Source: Nocardiopsis gilva YIM 90087 (lineage in GTDB: Bacteria; Actinomycetota; Actinomycetes; Streptosporangiales; Streptosporangiaceae). Taken from it: a DNA stretch of 64,000 nt. Below the pieces are notes generated by a model. The model was given only the letters and a program-made list of their open reading frames with translations. It had not been told where the DNA came from and did no database searches. The stretch spans positions 124,001-188,000 of the forward strand of contig NZ_CP022753.1 in assembly GCF_002263495.1 (NCBI RefSeq), written 5' to 3'. Positions 7,396 through 15,070 of the stretch are shown one piece after another. The first letter of the stretch is position 1. The number at the start of each line of letters is the position of its first letter. A program made the position numbers and the translations under genes.

Positions 7396-8363
7396 CACTG
7401 CTCTCCTTCGATGGACGCCAGCCGATCGCGCATCAGCGCCCGGATTTCCGAGATCTGGGTGCGAAGGCCGGTCGGTGTCGGGGTTGGCGACGGGTGCCCA
7501 TCGGAGGGCGGCGCGTCAGAGTCGTCCACGTCCGGGTGCCCCTGCTCGGGCGGCGCGGTGCGGACATGAGAAAGCCCCGGGCTCTGCCGGGGCTCATTGG
7601 TAGACGGGTGCCCGTCAGGGGGCGGCGCGTCCGGGGGCGAACCGAACAGCAGCACACGAGCAACCTCGCGCCGGGTGTCCGGATCACCCAAGTCGTCAAT
7701 GCCCGGGTCACTGGCGGACCGAGCGAGGGCGGCGCGCACCTCACGCGCCAAATCGGTGTCAGACCGCACCAGGTCGGCAACCTCACGTGCACGCACACCG
7801 ACACTGGTCTCCATGTACTGCGGGAAGACGACAGGGCCGACCTCGTGAAGCTTCACCTCAACAAGGGTGCGTTCCAGGGGGCCGCGGTCGCCCGGCATCC
7901 ACAGCAGGTCGAAGAGTTCGTCGTCGCGGACTTTCCTGCCGTTATTGTCACGCCACTCATCCCGCACCACGCTGAAGCGAAAGCTCATCCCGTCCACGGC
8001 CTCATCGGCGATGGCGTCGCGGATCGGCTCGATCAGCCAGTTGCCTGACAGGCGGGCGGAGACGGCCAGGCCGTGGTCGTCCTCGCGAAGGTCGTCGATG
8101 CGCCCCAGCGGGATGCTGCCGATGAGCGGGTGGCGGCCGTGGTCGAACTGGAGCACCGGGGTGCGTTCCCGTAGCGACTTGCGGAAGGCGCCCTTGCGGA
8201 TCTTCTCGAAGAAGGTCCCTTCCCAGCTATCGATGAGTGTGGGCTGGTCGAACACCGCGGCGTACCCGGTGAGGTCGCGGCCATCGCCCGGGGCAGTGTC
8301 CCCCTCCGCCCGCTCGGCGACGAACGGCGCCGACCGGACCAGGTTCTCTCGGGGAGCGCTCAC
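7395..8363 (-). CDS. prohead protease (HK97 family) with proline-rich C-terminal extension
   Basis: 322 aa. I chose the GTG at 8363 because GAGGAG lies 7 bases upstream; an ATG at 8378 lies inside the portal gene. The serine-protease core is clear: LTGYAAVFDQ, a His in QFDHGRHP (His75 or His78) and the catalytic Ser in DGMSFRF (Ser127). These proteases cut the capsid delta domain during maturation. After about residue 235 a low-complexity region carries PPDGHPS-type repeats, followed by a short helix at the end. The repeats are also visible in the DNA. Confidence 0.88.
   Translation of the reverse strand: MSAPRENLVRSAPFVAERAEGDTAPGDGRDLTGYAAVFDQPTLIDSWEGTFFEKIRKGAFRKSLRERTPVLQFDHGRHPLIGSIPLGRIDDLREDDHGLAVSARLSGNWLIEPIRDAIADEAVDGMSFRFSVVRDEWRDNNGRKVRDDELFDLLWMPGDRGPLERTLVEVKLHEVGPVVFPQYMETSVGVRAREVADLVRSDTDLAREVRAALARSASDPGIDDLGDPDTRREVARVLLFGSPPDAPPPDGHPSTNEPRQSPGLSHVRTAPPEQGHPDVDDSDAPPSDGHPSPTPTPTGLRTQISEIRALMRDRLASIEGEQ
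7491..7631 (-). repeat. three imperfect ~27-bp direct repeats in the protease 3' region
   Basis: Copies at 7491-7517, 7533-7559 and 7605-7631 share CGGGTGCCC at one end and GGGCGGCGCG at the other. They encode the GHP/APP elements of the protease tail. Between copies 2 and 3 lies a stem, AGCCCCGG/CCGGGGCT (7573-7594), followed on the minus strand by TTTCTC, which looks like a terminator inside the coding sequence. Confidence 0.65.
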
Positions 8364-8367
8364 GTCA

Positions 8368-9756
8368 CTACTCCTCATCTCCAGATCCGCCCGCCGGATT
8401 CTCACTCGACGTCGCCGCCGTGTCGTTCAGATTCGCGCCCGGCTCCTGCAACTGCACAGAGAACAAACCGGTGTGCTCAAGCAGATCCCAGTCGTTGGCG
8501 ATCACGGCGGCCTTCGCCGATTCGTGCGTGTAGCCCTCGCGGGTGAGCATGCTGATCGTCGACGCCTCCGACAGTTGGATCTCGGCTTGGTCCTTGCGGT
8601 CCTCACGCAAAAACGGGACGTCGCGTGTGTCGTACCAGAACCGGGCACCGGACCGGCGCGGCAACAGGGGCGCCAACGATCCGGCCGCGTTCTGCCACAG
8701 CGGATGGATGGTCACATCCGCCAGGCGCCTACGGGCCTGCCCGTAGTTTCCCGCGTTCAGGCTGGACCCCTGCATGCCCTCGGACAAGCCCACTACCACC
8801 GGGGGCACGCCAGCGGCCGCCGCGATACGGGTCTCACCAGCACCCTGCACGGCCTTGAAATCCAACTGCTTGAGGTCGGCGCCGACCACCTTCACATCCG
8901 CGCCGCCACCCAAATACATGGTCTCGTACGCGTTCTGGACACCCTTGTGATTCGCTTCGAGGACTTCCATGAAATCCTTGAACTGCTCAAGGGTGACGGT
9001 CTCCTTCAACGAAACGGCAAGGTTCGGGGTGGCCGCGTTCTCGAAGAACTTGGCTTTGTGCAGCATCATCTGGCCGTCGGTCGTGATCTCCCGCAACACC
9101 GGGGTCAACCACGACATGCCGCGGTAGGTGGCCAGAGGGTCCGGGGTCGGCGCGAAGTGCGCAACCTCGTCCGGCAGCAGCGGGATAGGGTCCGAACCCG
9201 ACTGCGGACCATTCTCGTGGTACAGGTAGCCGATTTTCCGGTACCCCAGCACGCCGCCCCGGTCCTGCCGCGGCTCTAAGACGATGTCCACCCAGTCAGG
9301 GCGGAGACGGACCAGTTCGTCGCCGCGCCGGGTCCAGTAGCTGTTGCCCGCGAGGTCGGCGTCCTGGATCATCCGCAACAGCAGATCCTGTGTGGTGCCG
9401 CCCGGCCACGGTTCCTCAACCAGCGACAGCGCGGCGTTGCCGAACAGCCTGCCGGGGCGCCCATTGGCGAGTTGCTGGTACTGGAACCGGATCGAACTGA
9501 AAACGAGCATCCGCACGGCCATGCAGGCGAACACGACACCGTTCCCCGCATACGCCTGCGTCGCGTACGCGGTCAGGTTGCTGCCGATCCGTTCGGCTGG
9601 ACTTCCGTTCAGCGTCTGCTGGACACCCGCACCACCCGACACCCCGTAGGTATGGCCGTTGTACATGAACGACGACAACGCTGCAGCGTAGTCCTCGATC
9701 GTCGTGATGTGCCGTTCGCGTGGACGACGAAGCAGGGATGACCAGAGCTTCGCCAC
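8368..9756 (-). CDS. phage portal protein (HK97 family)
   Basis: 462 aa from GTG at 9756. Family features include the early region VVFACMAVRMLVFSSIRFQY, DLAGNSYWTRRGDEL, the loop PTPDPLATYRGMSWLTP, and the segment AAAAGVPPVVVGLSEGM that precedes the crown. The dodecameric portal is the DNA entry channel and docks the terminase. The C-terminal tail is disordered. It sits between terminase and protease in canonical order. Confidence 0.93.
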   Translation of the reverse strand: MAKLWSSLLRRPRERHITTIEDYAAALSSFMYNGHTYGVSGGAGVQQTLNGSPAERIGSNLTAYATQAYAGNGVVFACMAVRMLVFSSIRFQYQQLANGRPGRLFGNAALSLVEEPWPGGTTQDLLLRMIQDADLAGNSYWTRRGDELVRLRPDWVDIVLEPRQDRGGVLGYRKIGYLYHENGPQSGSDPIPLLPDEVAHFAPTPDPLATYRGMSWLTPVLREITTDGQMMLHKAKFFENAATPNLAVSLKETVTLEQFKDFMEVLEANHKGVQNAYETMYLGGGADVKVVGADLKQLDFKAVQGAGETRIAAAAGVPPVVVGLSEGMQGSSLNAGNYGQARRRLADVTIHPLWQNAAGSLAPLLPRRSGARFWYDTRDVPFLREDRKDQAEIQLSEASTISMLTREGYTHESAKAAVIANDWDLLEHTGLFSVQLQEPGANLNDTAATSSENPAGGSGDEE

Positions 9757-9757
9757 G

Positions 9758-9910
9758 TCACCCCTCCTTCATGTCGATGACGAACAGCACCACCAGCAGC
9801 ACCGCGAAGCCGACGCCCACCAGGCCCCAGCCGCCGAACTCCCACGCCAAACCCGCCGCAACCAGAACCATCGACAGGGCGACACCCACCAGCGCCTCAG
9901 ACCTGCGCAC
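9758..9910 (-). CDS. 50-aa two-helix membrane protein
   Basis: A short gene between terminase and portal. GTG at 9910 is preceded by GAGGGG, and the stop lies one base before the portal start. The product starts VRRSEALVGVALS and has two hydrophobic segments, about residues 6-24 and 31-47, separated by EFGGWG, ending in IDMKEG. Function unknown; small membrane proteins at this position occur in other actinophages, and holin-like or membrane-anchoring roles are only speculation. Confidence 0.7.
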   Translation of the reverse strand: MRRSEALVGVALSMVLVAAGLAWEFGGWGLVGVGFAVLLVVLFVIDMKEG

Positions 9911-9919
9911 ACGAACCCC

Positions 9920-11452
9920 TCACCGGAACGCCACCCACGGCGTCGCCGTTTCCGGTCCGATATGCGCCTTCTTGCCGTGGCCCCACACCGCCAGCGTCGC
10001 CGCCACCAGAGGACTGATGTCCACCGCGGCGCCGCGCCGGTTCCACGCCCACAGGTCAGCGAGGTCTCGCTTCGCCGCGCCGGCCACTGCGGTGTCGAGC
10101 GGCACCTGCCCCCGGTGGCGGAGCGTCGAGGAGTTCCCGCGTTTCGGCTCGACGGAGTTCTTGAGATCTCCGCAGGCTTGGGCGTACTCCCGCGTCGAGG
10201 GGTTCGTCAGCTCGATTCCGGCTTTCTCGAATTTCGTCATGAGCGTGCCCCCTGGCCCGCCCGCGTCGAGCACGACCGCACATGGCCGCCACCGGTCCAC
10301 GAGTTCCTTCACCCGCGGCACCACCCATCCCGTCCCCGAACGGTGATCGAGCTCACTCTCAGTACCAGCGATCTCGACGTGCACCAGGCCGTCACCGCGC
10401 AGCCCTGCAACGGCGATGCACGCGTACGACTGGTCGGGAGTCACGTCGATGCCGAACGCGAGGGGTTCGTCAACGGCGGGAGTGGAGTCCTCGTCGCGGA
10501 CGTCGGTCCAAGCCTCCTCTGAGATGACAAGCCACGCGTTCCCCTCGACAACGTAGTTGCCGACGCTCAACCGCTCCCGGGCGAACGCCTCCGGCGACAT
10601 CGCCGCACGTTCCGACTCGATGAACTCGCGGCTGATCCGGATTCCGAATCCCGGGTTCGCTCGCGCCCACGTCTCCGGAGCCATCGGGTTGTCGTGCTGG
10701 TCGCAGTCGACCGGGCACAGCTCATCGCACACGTCCGCCGACCACTCGAAGAACGCGAGCCGCGAGCTGTCGCCGGATAGCGCACGCCGACGGACTCGGC
10801 TCAGCACCTCGCACGGAGCCAAATCCTTGTCCGGAGCGCTGCTCGTGTACCAGAGCTGCGGATTCGGTCTCGCGCTGAGCGTGGGCAGCAACGCGGCCAT
10901 GTGATCATCCGTCAGGTTGTACGCCTCATCGAGGATGATGAGGTCGCCCGAGAATCCCCGCCCGCCGCCGCCCGTTCTCGTAGCGAAGACCAGGCGACGG
11001 CCGTCCTTGAGCTCAACGCCCTCCTCACCGTGAGAACGGTGGAACCGGTCCACGCGGGCGAGGAAGTCCGGGTTCGCCTTGATCAGGCGTTCCATCCGGC
11101 GGAAGTGCTCTTTCGACGTCTTGAATTCGTGGGCACTGTGAATGATCAGTTCCTCGCCGAACAGGAACAGGCCCGCCAGCTCCCTCGCCTCGAGGATGCT
11201 GCCCTTCCCGTTTTGTCGGCCGACAATCAAACCGCACTCGAACGCCGACCATGACCCGTCCGCGCGTTCCCCAAGTGAGGTCTCGAGAGCAAGCTGCTGC
11301 CATGGGTCAAGAATCAGACCGGCGCTTGCCGCGAGGTCGACCGCCTCCTGACCGGCACTAGTCAGCGCCGGCGGCGTCACCCTGATCCGCGGCTGCTGCT
11401 CTCCGAGCAGCACGGCGGGCGGCGAGATCGTCAACCGAGTCACCCGCCTCAC
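9920..11452 (-). CDS. terminase large subunit
   Basis: 510 aa with GTG at 11452 (start uncertain; GTG at 11443 or later also fits). The Q-motif region LILDPWQ is followed by the Walker A variant GRQNGKG (78-84), Walker B LIILDE (171-176) and YTSSAP motif III, then the nuclease domain with acidic residues in AFGIDVTPDQS and AVVLDAGGPGG. It translocates DNA into the prohead and cuts it. It overlaps the 3' end of the small-subunit-like gene by about 95 bases. Confidence 0.93.
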   Translation of the reverse strand: MRRVTRLTISPPAVLLGEQQPRIRVTPPALTSAGQEAVDLAASAGLILDPWQQLALETSLGERADGSWSAFECGLIVGRQNGKGSILEARELAGLFLFGEELIIHSAHEFKTSKEHFRRMERLIKANPDFLARVDRFHRSHGEEGVELKDGRRLVFATRTGGGGRGFSGDLIILDEAYNLTDDHMAALLPTLSARPNPQLWYTSSAPDKDLAPCEVLSRVRRRALSGDSSRLAFFEWSADVCDELCPVDCDQHDNPMAPETWARANPGFGIRISREFIESERAAMSPEAFARERLSVGNYVVEGNAWLVISEEAWTDVRDEDSTPAVDEPLAFGIDVTPDQSYACIAVAGLRGDGLVHVEIAGTESELDHRSGTGWVVPRVKELVDRWRPCAVVLDAGGPGGTLMTKFEKAGIELTNPSTREYAQACGDLKNSVEPKRGNSSTLRHRGQVPLDTAVAGAAKRDLADLWAWNRRGAAVDISPLVAATLAVWGHGKKAHIGPETATPWVAFR

Positions 11453-11615
11453 CAGTCCGAAGAGAGTCCAGCTCGTTCAGGACCAGGCGGAGCTCTCGCG
11501 ACAGCGGCGCGGCTTCCTTCGGCCCCGCAGCCCCGATGTCGCGCGCCAACCGGTCACGAAGTGCCTCAAGCGCCCGGCGCCGATCACCCGAGGCAGCAGC
11601 CTCACGCAGGTCCAC
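11358..11615 (-). CDS. terminase small subunit-like protein
   Basis: 85 aa from GTG at 11615. Almost entirely helical and charged (RRALEALRDRLARDIG, LSRELRLVLNELDSLR), with an Ala/Arg-rich tail overlapping the start of the large terminase gene. Short helical proteins of this type preceding the large subunit are taken as small terminase subunits in actinophages. No helix-turn-helix is obvious, so the call rests on position and composition. Confidence 0.6.
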   Translation of the reverse strand: MDLREAAASGDRRRALEALRDRLARDIGAAGPKEAAPLSRELRLVLNELDSLRTGEAGDSVDDLAARRAARRAAAADQGDAAGAD

Positions 11616-11777
11616 GGCTCACCGCCCGTCGAAATCACGCGGGGAGAAAAACGGTCTCTGGGGGCGCGGGATCGCCCGCTTTCATGATCACGTCGGACCC
11701 CCGCCCCCCCTACCCGCCGGTGGCTACCCGGGGTCCTGCCCCTGGTGTCGCGTGCGGCGAGCGGCATTCGGTGGCGG
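11616..11777. other. gap between terminase and HNH genes, candidate packaging site
   Basis: 162 bases without a convincing gene, containing C-runs and GGTGGCTACCCGGGG. cos or pac sites often lie next to the terminase and HNH genes, but no cohesive-end signature can be identified from one sequence. Confidence 0.25.
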
Positions 11778-12071
11778 TCACCAGCGGCGCGACGTGTTCG
11801 GTCTGATGGGTGGCTTGCCAGCGCCTTTGCGGCTATTGCAGGTGCGGTGTGCTGGGCGAAGGTTCTCAACGTCGTTTGGATCAAGATCGTTTGCGATCAT
11901 GATCTTTCGCGGAACGACATGGTCAGCAGTCCAGCTCATTGGGTGGGTGTAGGGGAGCAGCTGGTCTATGGGCTTGCCGCATATCCAGCAGACGGATGGG
12001 GCCTCGCGGCGGAGGCGTGCGCAGGCGCGGCGCCAGGGCCGTCCGCTGCGTCCGGCGTAAACCCCTGGCAT
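11778..12071 (-). CDS. HNH endonuclease
   Basis: About 97 aa from ATG at 12071; starts at 12176 or 12272 in the same frame would add poorly conserved sequence. Key elements: RSGRPWRRACARLR, CWICG (first zinc pair), SWTADHVVPR (catalytic His), NLRPAHRTCNSRKG (Asn/His and second zinc pair). HNH nucleases beside terminase genes are needed for specific cos cleavage in several siphoviruses, and this position fits. Confidence 0.82.
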   Translation of the reverse strand: MPGVYAGRSGRPWRRACARLRREAPSVCWICGKPIDQLLPYTHPMSWTADHVVPRKIMIANDLDPNDVENLRPAHRTCNSRKGAGKPPIRPNTSRRW

Positions 12072-12353
12072 CTCCCCGCCCGCGTTGATCGGGTGCCCCC
12101 GGACTTGTTGTGCATCCCCGGGCTTGTTCGACCCTCGGGGGTTGGTCAAGGGTCCGGGGGTTCGGTGGTCCCGCATCTCGGAACCAGCCCCGTTGCACGG
12201 TTCCGCCCCGTTGTCGAGGAGGGTCCCTTCGCCATGGAGACCCGGGGGTGGGAGGCAACGGGGGCCGGACATGCGGAACGCCCGGGGCTATGGTGCCTCC
12301 GGGCGCTCAGGTACACGTGGTGTGATTCTCAAGCCAATGTAGGACACTCGACG
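12072..12353. other. non-coding gap between late and early regions
   Basis: About 280 bases without a convincing gene on either strand (the HNH frame is open through part of it). It separates the packaging/late genes from the early block, so the late promoter probably lies here, but no promoter pair is clear. Confidence 0.3.
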
Positions 12354-12569
12354 TCAAGCGGGCAAGCGCGCGCCAGGGCGTCCCCTGTGGCGCCGGGCGC
12401 GCTGTTCAGCTTCGACCTCGAAGAGCAGGTGGGCGTTGATGTGCCCGAGCCGGACGGTGAGCAGCCCGGCGGCGATCCACCGGTTGACGGTGCGCACGCT
12501 GACGCCTGCAGCCTCGGCCGCCTCATCTTTGGTGTACCAGCGGTGTCGCGGGTCCGGGTGGTCGAGCAC
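12354..12569 (-). CDS. helix-turn-helix DNA-binding protein (MerR/excisionase type)
   Basis: 71 aa; GTG at 12569 preceded by GAGGAGGACGCT. The core WYTKDEAAEAAGVSVRTVNR is a winged-helix HTH of the type found in excisionases and small phage regulators. It sits alone just upstream of the late genes, a typical place for a late-gene activator, but that role is inferred. Confidence 0.7.
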   Translation of the reverse strand: MLDHPDPRHRWYTKDEAAEAAGVSVRTVNRWIAAGLLTVRLGHINAHLLFEVEAEQRARRHRGRPGARLPA

Positions 12570-12596
12570 AGCGTCCTCCTCGGGTCCGGCCTGAGG

Positions 12597-12785
12597 TTAC
12601 CCGGTGGCGATTACCTGATCGGTGTCGGCGTCGCGGACTTCCAGGCACAGGATGATGTCGCCCTGCCCGGGTGCATGCCGTGCGGCGTCGACGAGGAGGC
12701 GCTTCATCAGCGCGATGGCTGTGTCAGGGGTGGTGTGGCCAGAACTGAGTACTTCGCCGCGGTCGGCGTCCCACAGGGTGTACAT
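12597..12785 (-). CDS. conserved hypothetical small protein
   Basis: About 62 aa from ATG at 12785 (GTG at 12794 is possible). It reads YTLWDADRGEVLSSGHTT, then a helix TAIALMKRLLVDAARHAP and a C-terminal strand. No known motif. The long open frame upstream has no convincing start nearer than 12992 and its sequence looks non-coding. Confidence 0.5.
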   Translation of the reverse strand: MYTLWDADRGEVLSSGHTTPDTAIALMKRLLVDAARHAPGQGDIILCLEVRDADTDQVIATG

Positions 12786-12861
12786 GCTGACCACGATGGG
12801 CAGGCGACCGCGGCTGGGCGAGGGCGATCTCGCCGCCTGTGGATAACGGCCGTTCCTCGCG

Positions 12862-13104
12862 TCAGCTCGGCCGCGATTCCTCTCGGTATCGGTCGGCTTC
12901 GCCGTACTGCAGCTCGTGGCCGCAGGGCTGGAGGGTGATGGTGAGTGTGGCCGGATCAGCGGCATAGGTGACCATCCGGTCGGACAGATCACCGCGCACG
13001 AGCGATCCGTTCTGCGTGGTCAGCGCGTATGCAACAGCCAACTCGCAGGTCGGGCAGGCAGGCAGATCGCTATACAGAATCTCATGGGTCCTGATTGTGG
13101 CCAC
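12862..13104 (-). CDS. hypothetical protein with paired cysteines
   Basis: 80 aa; GTG at 13104 with AAGGAGTAGACA upstream. It contains CPTCEL near the N-terminus and PCGHELQYG near the C-terminus. A CxxC plus CxH arrangement suggests a small zinc site. Function unknown. Confidence 0.6.
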   Translation of the reverse strand: MATIRTHEILYSDLPACPTCELAVAYALTTQNGSLVRGDLSDRMVTYAADPATLTITLQPCGHELQYGEADRYREESRPS

Positions 13105-13107
13105 TGT

Positions 13108-13446
13108 CTACTCCTTCTCCTTGCGGGGCTTCTTCTGGAGGCCGGGGGCGAATCCGACGACGCCGAATCCGGCGATGGCCGCGCACACCGCTGCCGCGGC
13201 GATCCACCATCCGCCGACGGTCCACAGGTAGTAGGCAGCGGCGCCGAACCCGATGGCCAAGGCGGCGCCGAGCACGATACCTCCCCAGTCGCGGCGATAG
13301 TCGAGCTTGGCCTCGATCTCACGGACGAGGTCGTCGGTGCCGAGCCAGGCGCCGTCCACTTCCAGGCCGGAGGAGTTGAGAGCGTGAAGTGCCCGGTTCT
13401 TGGTGACGGTGTCGGCGCTAGAGATGCGGATCCATAGGTCGGTCAC
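13108..13446 (-). CDS. two-pass membrane protein
   Basis: 112 aa; GTG at 13446 overlaps the previous stop (GTGA). A soluble N-terminal half (LWIRISSADTVTKNRALHAL) is followed by two hydrophobic helices (VLGAALAIGFGAAAYYLW and IAAAAVCAAIAGFGVVGF) and a basic end KKPRKEKE. No holin family is recognised. It is co-transcribed with the zinc-finger gene upstream. Confidence 0.65.
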   Translation of the reverse strand: MTDLWIRISSADTVTKNRALHALNSSGLEVDGAWLGTDDLVREIEAKLDYRRDWGGIVLGAALAIGFGAAAYYLWTVGGWWIAAAAVCAAIAGFGVVGFAPGLQKKPRKEKE

Positions 13447-14156
13447 GAGGCCATCTTCCCTTCCTGCTCGGTCACGTGGGCGTCGTATTCGTCGATCGAC
13501 AGGACCCGGCAGCAGTCGGGGTTTTCGCAGCGGATGAGGTCGCGGTCCTCCTCGTAGATGAGGGTGCGCCGGTCGCACCGCGGGCACGGGAAGGGTTTCC
13601 TCCTGGCCGGTGGCCGAGCCTTCGCGGTGGCCTGCAGACGGCGCTGCCACCGCAGCACAGCCAGCCCCATATCGACCGACCAGGGCCAGGTGAGCACACC
13701 GTCCAGGTGCACCGAAAGCCAGCTGATCGAGATGGTCAGCGCGGTGGCGCCACGGGACCTCTCGGGGCGTGTTCCAGCGCCGATCGCTTCCCTGTAGACG
13801 GCCTCCCAATGGGTGAGGTCGCCATAAAGCGCGTCGATCAGGTCGGCGGCCGGGGACGGTGACGGCGTTCCTTTCGACCGTCGCACCTTGTCGGAATCGT
13901 CTCCGCGACCACGGTGCCCGTCGGCCTCGGCTGCGATGAGTGCGGAGAGGTTGTCCAGGTCGGCCAGCGAGTGCCGGATCGCGCCAGCGCACCGCCGGCA
14001 CCAGACGGGTTCGCCGGGTACGGGCTCGACCTCGGGCGGGTCGGGCGGGTCGCCGCGGTGTTCGGGGGCGGCTGCCGCCCACGCGTCGAGGGCGTCGGCG
14101 TGGGTGTCGCGGAGCTGCCGCCACGTGCGGTTACAGGGTCCGGGGCATTCAGTCAT
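13443..14156 (-). CDS. zinc-finger protein
   Basis: 237 aa. Three cysteine clusters: CPGPC at the start, CRRC near residue 55, and a C-terminal ribbon CPRC...CENPDCC. The middle is a helical domain (ADLIDALYGDLTHWEAVYRE). Proteins with this layout are frequent in actinophage early regions and are presumed nucleic-acid binding; specific role unknown. Confidence 0.65.
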   Translation of the reverse strand: MTECPGPCNRTWRQLRDTHADALDAWAAAAPEHRGDPPDPPEVEPVPGEPVWCRRCAGAIRHSLADLDNLSALIAAEADGHRGRGDDSDKVRRSKGTPSPSPAADLIDALYGDLTHWEAVYREAIGAGTRPERSRGATALTISISWLSVHLDGVLTWPWSVDMGLAVLRWQRRLQATAKARPPARRKPFPCPRCDRRTLIYEEDRDLIRCENPDCCRVLSIDEYDAHVTEQEGKMAS

Positions 14157-14514
14157 GGCGCCTCCCTTCCTGAGCGATCCGAAGGGCGTCGGCGAGCGGC
14201 ACGTTCACCCATTCCGGGGTGAGCTGCACCTGCGGTTCGACCGCGTGGTCGTCGATCTCGATACCGTTTACGCGGCGCGCGCGGATCGGGTTGTGAATGC
14301 TCTCGATCTCGTAGACCTCGATGTCGTGGTGTGCGGCGAGCGCGGGCAATAGGTAGCGGCGCACCAGGGGGACGAGCGGCCAGGGAATGTCGTCCCAGTC
14401 CAGGCCCATTTCGTCGAGGTAATCGAGCCAGATGTCGGGCTCGTCTCCGTCGTTGAAGCCCCACTTCGACAGCAGGTCGGACGAGTAGAGCGTGATGGCG
14501 GGTTCTGAGGTCAC
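14149..14514 (-). CDS. hypothetical protein
   Basis: 121 aa; GTG at 14514 forms a GTGA overlap with the preceding gene. Acidic, Asp/Trp-rich first half (WGFNDGDEPDIWLDYLDE), then a hydrophobic helix and QLTPEWVNVPLADALRIA. No family recognised. Confidence 0.6.
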   Translation of the reverse strand: MTSEPAITLYSSDLLSKWGFNDGDEPDIWLDYLDEMGLDWDDIPWPLVPLVRRYLLPALAAHHDIEVYEIESIHNPIRARRVNGIEIDDHAVEPQVQLTPEWVNVPLADALRIAQEGRRHD

Positions 14515-14708
14515 GCGATGCCTCCGTTCTCGGGTATGCCTTCGCACCGGTCTTCCGAGGCGCTCCTCGCGTCACGGCCGCAGAACGGGCAGGCGGGCAC
14601 GTCTCCGGCGAGCAGCAGCGGGCCGTGGCGGCTGGCGGGCTTTTCGGCGGCGGTCACCAGGGCAACGACGGCGGCTATGGCCAGCAAGGCGAACGCTACG
14701 GCGACCAC
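14511..14708 (-). CDS. small membrane protein with CxxC
   Basis: 65 aa; GTG at 14708 behind GGGGAGGAACC. One N-terminal membrane helix (VAVAFALLAIAAVVALVTAA), then CPFCGRDARS and a second Cys. Overlaps both neighbours. Function unknown. Confidence 0.6.
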   Translation of the reverse strand: MVAVAFALLAIAAVVALVTAAEKPASRHGPLLLAGDVPACPFCGRDARSASEDRCEGIPENGGIA

Positions 14709-15070
14709 GGTTCCTCCCCGATGGCGTTCCGGCGCTCCAGTTCCGCGATGCGCCGCTCCCGCTCGGCGATACGTCGCTCCTTCTCCTGAAGCTGCTGCCG
14801 CAGCTCGTGGTCGGTGAGCGGCGCCCGGTCGGCGATGCCGCCGGTGAGCGCGCGCCCGGTCAGGTAGAGCGGCCAGCTGAGGGCGATACCGATGGCGAAT
14901 CCGGCTTGCTCCCGCCGTTCCTGAGCGACCCGGCGCGGTTTCGCGGCCAGAGTCGGGTAGTCCTCGATGAACTCGGCCACCATGCGGGCGACGAAGGTGG
15001 GCGCGACCCTGGCGAACCCGTACCAGAGGTAGGCGGCGGCTACGGCAATGATGACGGCGAGGATGATCAC
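14696..15070 (-). CDS. membrane-anchored coiled-coil protein
   Basis: 124 aa; GTG at 15070 with GGGGAGG upstream. N-terminal membrane helix (IILAVIIAVAAAYLWYGF), a possible second hydrophobic segment (AIGIALSWPLYLTGRALTGG), and a C-terminal coiled coil with ERERRIAELERR. Overlaps the next start by 13 bases. Function unknown. Confidence 0.6.
   Translation of the reverse strand: MIILAVIIAVAAAYLWYGFARVAPTFVARMVAEFIEDYPTLAAKPRRVAQERREQAGFAIGIALSWPLYLTGRALTGGIADRAPLTDHELRQQLQEKERRIAERERRIAELERRNAIGEEPWSP

Noticed and set aside
11923-12272. Longer forms of the HNH gene and other frames up to 12272
   Set aside because: Sequence before residue MPGVYAGRSG is low-complexity and the ribosome site is weak at every upstream start; left as possible but not adopted.
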